A DNA stretch of 64,000 nt from JBCCFC01 sp965213595 (GCA_965213595.1 CBDBZO010000006.1:1922001-1986000), one strand, 5' to 3'; positions 1-8,577 are shown, counted from the stretch's first letter. Translations and numbers: made by a program. The notes: generated by a model from the sequence alone, not told the origin.

Positions 1-1
1 G

Positions 2-646
2 TCGCCCGCGGACCAGCGCTTTCACATCAACCCCGGCCAGCCGGGCTGGCTGCGCGTGAGCCTGCTGGATGATGAACTCTTCGGTACCTTGATGCGCCAC
101 CTGATGACGCTGCGCCAGCCAACTATTCGCATCGGCGAGGTGCATCTAGCCATCGGCGAAGTGCTGGGCACGCCGGGCAGCCATCCCTGGGTCGGCTACA
201 CCACGGTGGAGCAGCTGCGCGCGCTGGGGGAGACGCCGCGCCGCTGGTCGCTGGAGTTTGCCAGCCCCACGGCGATCCGCTGGGGGCAGGCGGACGACGG
301 CACGCGGCGCGTGGAGGTCTTTCCCCAGCCGCGCGTCGCCATCGCCAGCCTGCGCTCGCGCTGGGACGGGCTGGCGAGCGAAGAGTGGGGCACGGAGTTT
401 GAGGCGTGGGTGGAGCGCAACATTGTGGTGGGGCGCGTGCACCAGTGGCAGACGGAGCCGATCCGCTACAAGAAGAACACCTACGTTGGCGGCGTGGGCA
501 AGCTCGATTACCACCTGCTGGACAAATCGAAAAGCACCAGCAGCCGCGCCAACGTCGCCCACTTCAACCGGCTGCTGCACCTTGCCTTTTATGCGGGCAT
601 TGGCTATAAAACAACCCACGGGCTGGGTCAGATGAGGCTGATCTGA
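2..646 (+). CDS. cas6: CRISPR-associated endoribonuclease Cas6 (5' end outside the window)
   Basis: Cas6 cuts the pre-crRNA within each repeat and leaves an 8-nt 5' handle. The reading frame is open from base 2, so the N-terminus is missing; a GTG at 56 is only an internal codon. The last residues, GYKTTHGLGQMRLI, are the glycine-rich loop typical of the C-terminal ferredoxin fold of RAMP/Cas6 proteins. The visible part (about 214 residues) is most of a usual 230-280 residue Cas6. Its stop codon overlaps the start of cas4 (TGATG), so the two are translationally coupled, and cas1, cas2 and the array follow. The family is clear from the tail and context. The subtype of Cas6 cannot be told from this part. 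Confidence 0.85.
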   Translation, partial: SPADQRFHINPGQPGWLRVSLLDDELFGTLMRHLMTLRQPTIRIGEVHLAIGEVLGTPGSHPWVGYTTVEQLRALGETPRRWSLEFASPTAIRWGQADDGTRRVEVFPQPRVAIASLRSRWDGLASEEWGTEFEAWVERNIVVGRVHQWQTEPIRYKKNTYVGGVGKLDYHLLDKSKSTSSRANVAHFNRLLHLAFYAGIGYKTTHGLGQMRLI

Positions 647-1245
647 TGAACGACTACTCGACGGACAACTACCTCCCGCTCTCCCGCATCAACCAGTTTA
701 GCTACTGCGCGCGCCGCTTTTGGTACATGTACGTGCAGGGCGAGATGATCGAGAACGCGCACGTGACCCGCGGCCTGATCAACCACGAGCAGGCGCACGC
801 GCCCGGCTACGAGACGACGCCCGCGGGCGTCGTCGTTCACCGGCAAATCTACGTCGTTAGCCACCGGCTGGGCCTCACCGGCATCTGTGATCTGCTGGAG
901 GAGCACGCCGACGGCACGCTTCTGCCCGTGGAGTATAAGCAGGGGCGGCAGGGCAAGTGGAAAAACGATGAGGCGCAGCTTTGTGCCCAGGCGCTCTGCC
1001 TGGAAGAGATGCGCGGCACCACCATCGAGCGCGGCGCGATCTTCTACTTTGGCAGCCGCCGCCGCGTGGAGGTGCTCTTTAACAACGCGCTGCGCGAGAC
1101 GACGCGCCAGCTTGTGCAGCAGATGCAGCTGGCGCTGGCCGAAGGAAAAATCCCGACCCACACGCCCTACCATCAGCGCTGTCGCGGGTGCAGTTTGTTC
1201 GATGTTTGCCTGCCGGATGAGACAAAGCAGCTACAGGTGGCGTGA
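646..1245 (+). CDS. cas4: CRISPR-associated exonuclease Cas4
   Basis: Cas4 is a RecB-like nuclease with an Fe-S cluster that trims prespacers and helps select PAM-bearing ends for Cas1-Cas2. The 199-residue length is usual. Seen directly: an N-terminal cysteine in FSYCARRFWYMY, the nuclease residues in GICDLLEE (Asp) and PVEYKQG (Glu-x-Lys), and three C-terminal cysteines in CRGCSLFDVCLP, which with the first Cys would bind the 4Fe-4S cluster. The ATG overlaps the cas6 stop codon. A gap of 140 nt separates it from cas1. Confidence 0.93.
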   Translation: MNDYSTDNYLPLSRINQFSYCARRFWYMYVQGEMIENAHVTRGLINHEQAHAPGYETTPAGVVVHRQIYVVSHRLGLTGICDLLEEHADGTLLPVEYKQGRQGKWKNDEAQLCAQALCLEEMRGTTIERGAIFYFGSRRRVEVLFNNALRETTRQLVQQMQLALAEGKIPTHTPYHQRCRGCSLFDVCLPDETKQLQVA

Positions 1246-1385
1246 TACGGGATGTGTAAGCGTTGCGATGGGCCCGGTTGGTTATCAAATCGAATTTATG
1301 TAATCGACGGGCCGTCACGCATCCGATATTCACGCGTCACCTCTACAGAAACAAGATCGTTCAAATAGGAAGGAATTTCCTCCCC

Positions 1386-2474
1386 ATGACGACCCTCTAT
1401 TTAACCGAACCCTATTCCGTGGTGCGCAAAGATGGCGACACGCTGACCGTGAAAATCCCGGCCAACGAAGCGCTGGGCACGGCCAAGCGCTCGGTGCGCG
1501 TGCCGCTGATGAAGGTCGATCAGGTGGTGGTGCTGGGCGACAGCACGGTGACGACGCCCGCGCTGCTGGCGCTGCTGGCGCGCAACGCGGACATTTGCTT
1601 TTGCAACTACTGGGGCAAATTTCAGGGGCGGCTGGCCCCGCCGGTGAGCAAGAATGTCTTTGCGCGCACGGCCCAGTTTCGCGCCCACGAGGATTACCCG
1701 CGGCGCGTGGGGCTGGCCGCCCGCTTTGTGCGCGGCAAGCTGCACAACCAGCGCACTTTGCTGATGCGCAGCCGCCGCACGCTGATGGATGAAGCACACG
1801 CCGACCGCCTGGCCGATTCGATCCAAACTATCGGCGAAGCGATGGGCGAAGTCGACCGGCTGGAGGTGGAGGCGGAGGGGCCGCTGGATCCGCAGCGGCC
1901 GCAGTGGCAATCGGCGCTGGGCACGCTGCACGGGCTGGAGGGGGCGGGCGCGGCGGCCTTTTTCCGCAGCCTGGGGCTGCTCTTCAAGCACGATTTAGGT
2001 ATCGAGGGCGGCTTTGCCGGGCGCAAGCGCCGCCCGCCCACGGACCCCATCAACGCGCTGCTGAGCTTTGGCTACACGCTGCTGATGAACCACACGTTGA
2101 GCGCCGTGCAGGTGGTGGGCTTTGACCCATACATCGGCTTTTTGCACAGCGAGGGCTACGGCAAGCCCGCGCTGGCGCTGGATTTGATGGAGGAGATGCG
2201 CACGCCCATCGTGGATTCGGTGGTGCTGACGGTGATCAACAAACAGATTTTGCGGGCGGGGCACTTTGAGGAAAAGTTTGGCGTCTACCACCTTTCGGCA
2301 CAGGGGCGCAAGCTCTTTTTGCAGCAGTTCGAGCAGCGGCTCAACACGGAGATTCAGCACCCCATTTTCGAGTACAGGGCGAGCTATCGCCGCTGCCTGG
2401 AGCTGCAGGCGCGGCTGCTGGCCAAGTATCTGATGGGCGAAGTGCCGGTCTATCGACCCTTTCAAATTCGCTAG
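1386..2474 (+). CDS. cas1: CRISPR-associated integrase Cas1
   Basis: Cas1 is the metal-dependent integrase that, with Cas2, inserts new spacers at the leader end of the array. I chose the ATG at 1386 because it has an AGGAAGG ribosome-binding site just upstream and gives the normal start (MTTLYLTEPY, 362 residues); an upstream in-frame start at 1263 would add a non-conserved tail. Conserved pieces are visible: LHGLEGAGAAAFF with the first active-site Glu, GFDPYIGFLHSEGYGKP with the His, and ALDLMEEMR with the second acidic site. The sequence style is that of Cas1 proteins paired with Cas4. The TAG stop is followed by cas2 27 nt downstream. Confidence 0.95.
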   Translation: MTTLYLTEPYSVVRKDGDTLTVKIPANEALGTAKRSVRVPLMKVDQVVVLGDSTVTTPALLALLARNADICFCNYWGKFQGRLAPPVSKNVFARTAQFRAHEDYPRRVGLAARFVRGKLHNQRTLLMRSRRTLMDEAHADRLADSIQTIGEAMGEVDRLEVEAEGPLDPQRPQWQSALGTLHGLEGAGAAAFFRSLGLLFKHDLGIEGGFAGRKRRPPTDPINALLSFGYTLLMNHTLSAVQVVGFDPYIGFLHSEGYGKPALALDLMEEMRTPIVDSVVLTVINKQILRAGHFEEKFGVYHLSAQGRKLFLQQFEQRLNTEIQHPIFEYRASYRRCLELQARLLAKYLMGEVPVYRPFQIR

Positions 2475-2501
2475 TTGCGCAAAAGAACGGAATCGCCTAC
2501 A

Positions 2502-2792
2502 ATGAGCAACAAGCCGACCACGCTCTACATCATCGCCTACGACATCAGCCACGACCGGCGGCGGACGAAGGTGCACAAAATTCTCAGCGGCTTTGGCCAC
2601 TGGACGCAGTACAGCCTCTTCGAGTGCTACCTGAGCGAGAAGGAGTATCTACAGCTGCGGCAGCGGCTGGATCGCCTGTTGGATCACGAGCACGACAGCG
2701 TGCGCTTTTATGCGCTGTGTGGGGCCTGCCGCGAGCGGGCGGAGACGGTGGGCAGCGCCAAGCCCAAGGAGCCCGTGCTCTTTTTGGTCTAG
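2502..2792 (+). CDS. cas2: CRISPR-associated protein Cas2
   Basis: Cas2 is the small ferredoxin-fold dimer that holds two Cas1 dimers together in the integration complex. The 96-residue protein begins MSNKPTTLYIIAYDIS, with the conserved Asp after the first beta strand, followed by RRRTKVHKILSGFGHWTQYSLFEC, the family's helix 1 and strand 2 pattern. A TTG at 2475 is in frame but would add nine unconserved residues. It is the last cas gene; 316 nt of leader DNA lie between it and the first repeat. Confidence 0.94.
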   Translation: MSNKPTTLYIIAYDISHDRRRTKVHKILSGFGHWTQYSLFECYLSEKEYLQLRQRLDRLLDHEHDSVRFYALCGACRERAETVGSAKPKEPVLFLV

Positions 2793-3108
2793 CGGTTGGC
2801 AAATTTTTTTCGCTTGGAGGCGGGCGAGCATCCAAGCGGGCGGGCTGCCACCCGCTGATGCTCGCGGCCAATTCCTGGCTTCAGCCGCTGAATTGGGGCA
2901 AATTGCCGGGCAGCAGGCAGGTGAAGGGGCAAATTAGCCGCAGTTTGCCCAGTTTTTCTCGCTGCGCCGGTTGACGCTCGCGGGTGGGAGAATGGCCATC
3001 AAAACTAGGAGGATTTATGGGAATGCACGTCGATTTGAATGTTGAACGCCAGCCTAGTGGAGCGCTTTGCTCGAATTCCGGCTCAAATTTAGGGCAGCGA
3101 CCGATGGC
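2793..3108 (+). promoter_or_regulatory. CRISPR leader region
   Basis: This gene-free stretch joins cas2 to the first repeat. It is assigned as the leader because the array's only 3'-type degenerate repeat is at the far end (5074-5110) and the repeats read ...ATTGAAAC in this direction, which is the crRNA handle orientation. It holds two stem-loops, 2824-2865 and 2868-2896 (CCAATTC paired with GAATTGG). A perfect AGGAGG at 3007-3012 stands in front of an ATG at 3017. I could not find a convincing -35/-10 pair, so the array promoter is not placed. Confidence 0.6.
2824..2865 (+). terminator. Stem-loop after cas2, possible cas operon terminator
   Basis: GCGAGCATC at 2824-2832 pairs perfectly with GATGCTCGC at 2857-2865, and an inner AGCGGG/CCCGCT stem extends it. 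There is no T-run after it, so it may stop or stabilise cas mRNA without being a classical intrinsic terminator. Confidence 0.4.
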
Positions 3109-3142
3109 GTCACCACACCAATCAACCCAATCGAGGGATTGA
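3017..3142 (+). other. Possible 41-codon leader ORF ending in the first CRISPR repeat
   Basis: An ATG at 3017 follows a perfect AGGAGG by 4 nt. The frame (MGMHVDLNVERQPSGALC...) stays open until a TGA made by the ATTGAAAC end of the first repeat. No family is recognised. The AGGAGG could be chance or a leader motif, so translation is uncertain. Confidence 0.25.
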
Positions 3143-5110
3143 AACTTTGACATGCCAACCCGCGGATGGACACGCGATCTGTCACCACACCAATCAACCC
3201 AATCGAGGGATTGAAACGTTTGTCGCCAGCTTTGCCGATACGTTCGCCGAGCGTCACCACACCAATCAACCCAATCGAGGGATTGAAACCACGATGCACT
3301 CGTGCAGATGGCGTTCCAGAACCGTCACCACACCAATCAACCCAATCGAGGGATTGAAACGCCAAAGGGACGACTTCCACAGCACGCCGAGGAGGACTGT
3401 CACCACACCAATCAACCCAATCGAGGGATTGAAACAACATCTCCTCCACCGCATTGATTTTGTCGGCTTTGTCACCACACCAATCAACCCAATCGAGGGA
3501 TTGAAACTTCAACACACAGACCCGCCGAGCCATAACCGCCGCGTCACCACACCAATCAACCCAATCGAGGGATTGAAACTGTTTTCCCCAAGCCAAACTT
3601 GAGGCCAATTAGGCGTTTGGTCACCACACCAATCAACCCAATCGAGGGATTGAAACCGGCTGCTCGGCCATGATCTGCAGGGCGTAGTCAAGGTCACCAC
3701 ACCAATCAACCCAATCGAGGGATTGAAACATTGTTAAAAGCAACGTGCCTAACAATAGTACAAAGTCACCACACCAATCAACCCAATCGAGGGATTGAAA
3801 CACGACAATTGAAGAGCCCGACCCCCGGCAATATGGGTCACCACACCAATCAACCCAATCGAGGGATTGAAACTCCACTCTCAAAAGCTCATCCCGTGTT
3901 GATAGAAGTCACCACACCAATCAACCCAATCGAGGGATTGAAACTATTAGTCACAAGCCCAGACGAAAGTATCCGCGTTGTCACCACACCAATCAACCCA
4001 ATCGAGGGATTGAAACCGCAGTGGGCGTGGGAGCCGTTCCCACGCCAAACGGTCACCACACCAATCAACCCAATCGAGGGATTGAAACACCAGCAACGCG
4101 CACCAAAACCAAAAGAGCGCCCCGTCACCACACCAATCAACCCAATCGAGGGATTGAAACAGTCGTCAATGTCGGCGTGGTAGATGGTTCCGTTCGTGTC
4201 ACCACACCAATCAACCCAATCGAGGGATTGAAACCACCTCGCGCCGGTAGGTGTACGTTTTGCCGTCGTGTCACCACACCAATCAACCCAATCGAGGGAT
4301 TGAAACGAGAAAAACGGCAAAATCAAGCTGAAGAAAGTCGAGTCACCACACCAATCAACCCAATCGAGGGATTGAAACGTTGAGGGAGCCGGGGCCACGG
4401 TGCTGGGCTTGATAGGTCACCACACCAATCAACCCAATCGAGGGATTGAAACTACCTCGCGGCCCGTGCGCTGTTTCAGCCGCACAAGTCACCACACCAA
4501 TCAACCCAATCGAGGGATTGAAACCGTCCCAAACCCATTCCTGGCGCCAGCCGACGCGCTGTCACCACACCAATCAACCCAATCGAGGGATTGAAACGCG
4601 CAGCGGACGCCACCTGTACCAGTTTTACCGTGTCACCACACCAATCAACCCAATCGAGGGATTGAAACCAGCGACATCGATAGTCTCAAGGACTTGGCCG
4701 CCCTGTCACCACACCAATCAACCCAATCGAGGGATTGAAACGTTGGCGTATCGGTGGGGGCCGCGCCGGGCGTGGGGTCACCACACCAATCAACCCAATC
4801 GAGGGATTGAAACGCCAGCAGCTTCCGGCGGGAACCGCGCGAGACCCACATGTCACCACACCAATCAACCCAATCGAGGTATTGAAACTCGCATTTTTGT
4901 CGACCTACTCGACCCCAACCCCGACCAGTCACCACACCAATCAACCCAATCGAGGGATTGAAACTGTCACGTGGAACCCCCACAGCAGGTTGATGACGTG
5001 TCACCACACCAATCAACCCAATCGAGGGATTGAAACAAATGTGGGCGTTGACAGGGACCGACATTGGCGCGGCGTCACCACACCAATCAACCCAATCGAG
5101 GGGTTGAAAC
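3109..5110 (+). CRISPR. CRISPR array, 28 repeats of 37 nt, 27 spacers
   Basis: The repeat starts GTCACCACACCAATC and ends GAGGGATTGAAAC. Repeats begin at 3109, 3181, 3253, 3324, 3399, 3471, 3543, 3620, 3693, 3765, 3837, 3908, 3980, 4052, 4124, 4198, 4270, 4342, 4416, 4488, 4561, 4632, 4705, 4777, 4852, 4928, 5000 and 5074. Spacers are 34-40 nt, most often 35, and I saw no duplicated spacer. Each repeat has a short CAATC-GAGG-GATTG stem; cleavage at its foot would leave the handle ATTGAAAC. Two repeats vary: 4852 (GAGGTATTG) and the last, 5074 (GAGGGGTTG), whose position at the far end marks the older, leader-distal side. A 37-nt repeat with an 8-nt ..TGAAAC handle suits type I-D, but also some type III systems. 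Confidence 0.99.
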
Positions 5111-5112
5111 CA

Positions 5113-5146
5113 ACAAAAAAAGGCTTCCGTTTAACACGGAAGCCTT
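5113..5146 (-). terminator. Intrinsic terminator on the minus strand at the trailer end of the array
   Basis: A perfect 11-bp stem, AAGGCTTCCGT (5120-5130) with ACGGAAGCCTT (5136-5146), has a 5-nt loop. On the minus strand the stem is followed directly by a T-run (the A-run at 5114-5120), the layout of a strong rho-independent terminator. It would stop minus-strand transcripts before they enter the array antisense. On the plus strand no T-run follows, so it would only be a 3' hairpin for the crRNA precursor. Confidence 0.8.
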
Positions 5147-5196
5147 AGTTCCCATCCCACTCTAACCCCTCTCCCTCACCCTACTGAATTGCTCCC

Positions 5197-5520
5197 ATGC
5201 AGCGCGTTGGCTTTCTGCTCAAGGTAAAACCCGAAATGCTCGACGCGTACAGGCGGCACCACGAGGCCGTCTGGCCGGAGATGCTGGCGGCGCTGCGGCG
5301 ACACGGCTGGCGCAACTACTCGCTCTTTCTGCGCGAGGACGGCCTGCTCTTTGGCTACTTTGAAGCCGCAGAGAGCTTCCAGGCCTCGCTGGACGGCATG
5401 GCGACGGAGCCGATCAACCAGCAGTGGCAAGACCTGATGGCCCCCTACTTCGAAAGCATCGACGGCCAACGCGCCGGTCGGGAGCTGGTGGAGCTGGTGG
5501 AGGTCTTTCATTTGGATTGA
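5197..5520 (+). CDS. rhaM: L-rhamnose mutarotase
   Basis: This enzyme interconverts the alpha and beta anomers of L-rhamnose so that the isomerase or dehydrogenase gets its preferred form. The 107-residue length is that of the family, which has a dimeric alpha/beta barrel fold. Typical signature pieces are visible: QRVGFLLKVKPEMLDAYRRHH with the conserved His, EAVWPEML, and RNYSLFLREDGLLFGYFE. It stands alone between the CRISPR array and a minus-strand transporter gene; no other rhamnose gene is adjacent, although two dehydratase-like genes that could act on sugar acids lie at 41997-44530. The upstream bases 5158-5185 resemble half of the CCCCTCTCC palindromes found elsewhere in the window. 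Confidence 0.9.
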   Translation: MQRVGFLLKVKPEMLDAYRRHHEAVWPEMLAALRRHGWRNYSLFLREDGLLFGYFEAAESFQASLDGMATEPINQQWQDLMAPYFESIDGQRAGRELVELVEVFHLD

Positions 5521-5526
5521 CAGCGA

Positions 5527-5672
5527 ATGGCGAATGGTGAATGGTGAATTGCTAACGGTGAATGAGAAGAGGTCGACTCTTGTGACGGTGCTTTTTCATT
5601 CACCGTTCACCGTTCATCGTTCACCGTTCACCGTTTATCATTCACCGTTCACCGTTCACCATTTATCCGCGT
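5527..5672. repeat. Low-complexity TTCACCG/CGGTGAA inverted repeats
   Basis: The left part repeats AATGGTGAA units and the right part repeats TTCACCGTTCACCG units, so the two halves can fold back on each other. There is no gene in 5521-5765; this is the only structure seen there. Confidence 0.7.
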
Positions 5673-5765
5673 TGGCAATAAACCCCAACAAGGAACCGCA
5701 ACCCACGAACAACCAATCCCAATCCTCAAATCTCAAAGCGCCCGTTCCCTAGCACATATTTCCGT

Positions 5766-7622
5766 CTACGCCTGGGCCGCCTGCAGGTTATTGAGAATCA
5801 GCCCAATCGTCATCGTCCAGAACGCGCCGTTGACGTAGGGATTCTCCGCGTCCGGCCAGCCCGTCCAGTAGGTGGTGTTCATGGGGATGCGGTGCAGCCA
5901 CTGCTGGATCGGGCAGTCGACGAGATTGTCCAGCCAGATTTCCATGGCCTGCAGGTACAACTCCATGTACTGCGGATCGTCGGGCGAGGGCGCGATGGCG
6001 GCCATTTCGTTGACGATGGCGTCGTACTCCTCGTTGCGCCAGCGCGAGTTGAACTGAGCGGGCTCGCCGGTCGGTCGGTAATACTTGCTCGTGTACATGT
6101 CCAGCGTGGGGAAGGGATCGCGCACGCTGCCGCCGTGGCCATTGAGAAAAATACTGGCTTCGCCGCTAGAAATGCGCGTGCCCGCATCGGCGGGCGTGAC
6201 GTACTCCGCCTCGAAGCCGCCGCGGCGCAGCTGCTCGGCCAACACCGGCCCAATGTCGTTGAAGACGGCCCAGCCGTGCAGCGGCGCCTGGATGCGCTCG
6301 CCATCCTTGGCCCAAAAGCCGTCGCCATCCATCTCGTAACCCGCCGTGGCCATGCGCTCGGCAGCTTTTTCGAGATTGTGCTCGTTGGTGTCGTACTGTT
6401 CGAGCAGCGGCTGCGCGGCCTCGAAGTAGGGCAGCAGCGGGTCGTAGGCGGGGAAGGGCAGCTGCGTAAGAATGCCGGAGCCTTCGAGCGCCACGTCGAG
6501 CATCTGCTGCCGATCCACCGTGAGGCTGACGGCCCAGCGCACGTTTTTGTCGCTGTAGGGCGGCTCGTCGCAGTTAAACCAGATCGACGTCGGCCACCAG
6601 TCGATATAGCCGTAGGGCGGCTCCTTACCCGTGTGCGTGATCACGTTGGGCGCCGCATTCACCACCTGCTGAATCGTGGTCGCGCGCAGGTCGAGGCAGG
6701 AATCAATTTCGCCGTTGATCGCGAGCTGCGCGGCGCGCTCTTCGCTGCTCCACGGCAGCTTGATAATGCGCTCGACTTCGGGCAAATCGGTAAAGCCGGT
6801 GGTCGCGCCCCACCAGTCGTCGCGGCGGTCGATAATCTGCTGCTCCGGTCGCCAATCCACCACCTGGTAGGGGCCGGTGTGGACGGGCCAACCCTGTTCG
6901 GGGTCGTAGAAGACAAAGGTGGTGACATCCTCCACCCCGCTGTAGATATGCTCCGGCACCCACCAGATACCCGTGCCAAATTTGGCGCAGAGGTGGGTGA
7001 ACCAGAAGCGCGGGCGCGGATCATTGAAAACGATGCGCGCCGTCGTGTCGTCGACGACCGTTGCCTCGCTGACCCAGTCGCTCAGCTCCGACGAGTTGCG
7101 CAACTGCGGTGCGTTCTGAATCAGCATGTTGATCGTGAAGATAATGTCGTTGGCGTCGAAGGCCTCGCCGTCGCTCCAGGCCGCGCCCTCGCGGGTGGTG
7201 ATGGTCAGCTCGGTGAAGTCGTCGTTGTATTCGTAGCCCGTCGCCAGCCAGGGGATAACTTCGCCGGTGAAGGCGCCGTAGTAGAAGAGCGGCTCCATGG
7301 CGCCGAAGACGAGCCGCCAGCCCGCCGTGGAGGTGCCCGCCAGGTACGGGTTGCCCAGGCCGACATCGCGGAACTGACCGCCGTCGCCGTCGAACATAAC
7401 GATGAGCGTGCGGTCGCGCGGAATCTCGCGCAGGCTGCCGTCGGCGACGGGTGCCTCGACGGGGGCGGGCGCTTGACCGGCGGGCTCGCCCGCAGCAGGA
7501 CTGCCGGGATCACCGGGGGCTGGGGGATCGCAGGCCGTTGCCAGCACGCCGGCAGCGGCTAGTCCGCTCAGGCGTAAAAAATCGCGGCGATTGAGATTGT
7601 GAACCAGCTTGGGGGTGGACAT
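5766..7622 (-). CDS. ABC transporter substrate-binding lipoprotein, family 5 (peptide/nickel type)
   Basis: A binding protein of the DppA/OppA class that captures a peptide or similar ligand outside the membrane. The start at 7622 follows an AAGGAG site and gives 618 residues; an ATG 10 codons upstream lacks one. The N-terminus has a twin-arginine motif (RRDFLRLSG, residues 12-20) and a lipobox-like LATAC with Cys31, so it is probably exported by Tat and lipid-anchored. The mature protein has the usual pattern, with WLATGYEYNDDFTELTITTREGAAWSDG near residue 125 and NVRWAVSLTVDRQQMLD near 350. No permease or ATPase is next to it, so its partners are elsewhere. It is distant from the two family-5 proteins at 17217-20791. 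Confidence 0.9.
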   Translation of the reverse strand: MSTPKLVHNLNRRDFLRLSGLAAAGVLATACDPPAPGDPGSPAAGEPAGQAPAPVEAPVADGSLREIPRDRTLIVMFDGDGGQFRDVGLGNPYLAGTSTAGWRLVFGAMEPLFYYGAFTGEVIPWLATGYEYNDDFTELTITTREGAAWSDGEAFDANDIIFTINMLIQNAPQLRNSSELSDWVSEATVVDDTTARIVFNDPRPRFWFTHLCAKFGTGIWWVPEHIYSGVEDVTTFVFYDPEQGWPVHTGPYQVVDWRPEQQIIDRRDDWWGATTGFTDLPEVERIIKLPWSSEERAAQLAINGEIDSCLDLRATTIQQVVNAAPNVITHTGKEPPYGYIDWWPTSIWFNCDEPPYSDKNVRWAVSLTVDRQQMLDVALEGSGILTQLPFPAYDPLLPYFEAAQPLLEQYDTNEHNLEKAAERMATAGYEMDGDGFWAKDGERIQAPLHGWAVFNDIGPVLAEQLRRGGFEAEYVTPADAGTRISSGEASIFLNGHGGSVRDPFPTLDMYTSKYYRPTGEPAQFNSRWRNEEYDAIVNEMAAIAPSPDDPQYMELYLQAMEIWLDNLVDCPIQQWLHRIPMNTTYWTGWPDAENPYVNGAFWTMTIGLILNNLQAAQA

Positions 7623-7665
7623 GGAAAACTCCTTCGAGTGGTGGGTTGGCAAAGGAAGAGTCTAA

Positions 7666-7674
7666 AGTATAGCA
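7666..7674 (-). promoter_or_regulatory. Extended -10 promoter element for the binding-protein gene
   Basis: On the minus strand TGC-TATACT (TATACT at 7671-7666) forms an extended -10 box about 45 nt before the start codon at 7622. No good -35 is seen. Confidence 0.4.
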
Positions 7675-7719
7675 AAGAAACGGCGGGGGCGCTAGGCGGA
7701 TTTTTGTAACGATTGACCT

Positions 7720-8406
7720 TCAACTCACGACCGTCAGCGCCGGGAATTCTGCATCGAGCAGCGCGGCCAGCTGGCGCAACCCCCAGCGCTCGGCGCGCCG
7801 ATGGCCCACCGCGATCACGCCGATGCCCGTCTCCGCCGCGGCCTCGCGCGCCGGCTGGCGAAACTGCCCCGTTACGTAAACATCGACGCCCGCGGCGTGC
7901 GCCCGTCGCACCAGCTCTTCAGTCATCGCCCCAACCACCGCCACCCGCGTCACGCGTCCGCTCGCCGGCGGCTGCATCTCCTCGATTCCGCCAAACTCAT
8001 GCCGCGCCTCTTCACAAAAGACCTTCCACCCCCGCGGCGCAACCGCGCCGATCCTCCCCAGCGACCGCCCATTTTTCTCGCCAAACGCCTCGCGCGTGCG
8101 CAAACCAACCGCCCCCGCCCAATGTGCGTTGTCCCCGACGCTCAGGTGCACATCAAACGCATCGTGGGCGGCGATCACGCCGACGCCCAGCGGCAGCGAT
8201 GTGGCGTCCAGCCTGTAGTGGCGGTGTAGAAAGATCGCGTCGAGCGCGTGCTGGCGCGCCCAGGCGGGCAGGTCGCCGCCGGGATCGAGCCGCAGACCGA
8301 GCCGGGCGACGTCGCCCTCGCGGGGGATGACGAGGGTGGCGGCGGGGCGATGGAGGAGGGGCAGGAGGCGGTCGAGAAAGGTGGTGAGGTCGGCGAGGGT
8401 GGGCAT
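7720..8406 (-). CDS. Nif3-like dinuclear metal centre protein
   Basis: Nif3-like (DUF34) proteins form hexameric rings with a two-metal site; their reaction is not settled. I chose the ATG at 8406 (MPTLADLTTFLDRLLPL) because that is where family members start; it gives 228 residues. Upstream in-frame starts reach 8481. Visible features: HYRLDATSLPLGVGVIAAHDAFDVHLSVGDN with conserved His/Asp, and near the end AGVDVYVTGQFRQPAREAAAETGIGVIAVGHRRAERWGL, whose GHRRAERWGL part is characteristic. The protein is a little shorter than the usual 250-270 residues. It is transcribed toward the binding-protein gene but is separated from it by about 100 nt containing that gene's promoter. Confidence 0.85.
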   Translation of the reverse strand: MPTLADLTTFLDRLLPLLHRPAATLVIPREGDVARLGLRLDPGGDLPAWARQHALDAIFLHRHYRLDATSLPLGVGVIAAHDAFDVHLSVGDNAHWAGAVGLRTREAFGEKNGRSLGRIGAVAPRGWKVFCEEARHEFGGIEEMQPPASGRVTRVAVVGAMTEELVRRAHAAGVDVYVTGQFRQPAREAAAETGIGVIAVGHRRAERWGLRQLAALLDAEFPALTVVS

Positions 8407-8548
8407 ATGGAAATGGACGGTGGCCGGGTGAGTTGAGCCTTTACCCATCCTGAAATACATCCCAAATAGCAATGGGTTCATATCCCTGTTTTAAGGACAC
8501 GAGTGGGATAGGATAAGGACATCAGTGCGTCTCAATTGGTTACAACGC

Positions 8549-8577
8549 TTGACGGACTCGCTCGGCTACTCTACAAT
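8549..8577 (+). promoter_or_regulatory. Sigma-70 type promoter
   Basis: TTGACG (8549-8554) and TACAAT (8572-8577) are spaced by exactly 17 nt. It lies 61 nt before the small antitoxin-like frame at 8638 and reads toward the isomerase gene at 8753. Confidence 0.6.

Noticed and set aside
1246..1385. Upstream extension of cas1 to 1263
   Set aside because: The added 41 residues are not conserved, and the ATG at 1386 has the good RBS.
3109..5110. Long frames across the array that translate as repeats of FQSLDWVDWCGD or HHTNQPNRGIET
   Set aside because: They are translations of the CRISPR repeat with a length that keeps a frame open for several units. No RBS, no conserved protein, and all frames break with spacer length.
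5892..7562. 556-codon plus-strand frame opposite the binding-protein gene
   Set aside because: Shadow of the GC-rich minus-strand gene; its composition is Arg/His/Val-rich with no domain pattern.
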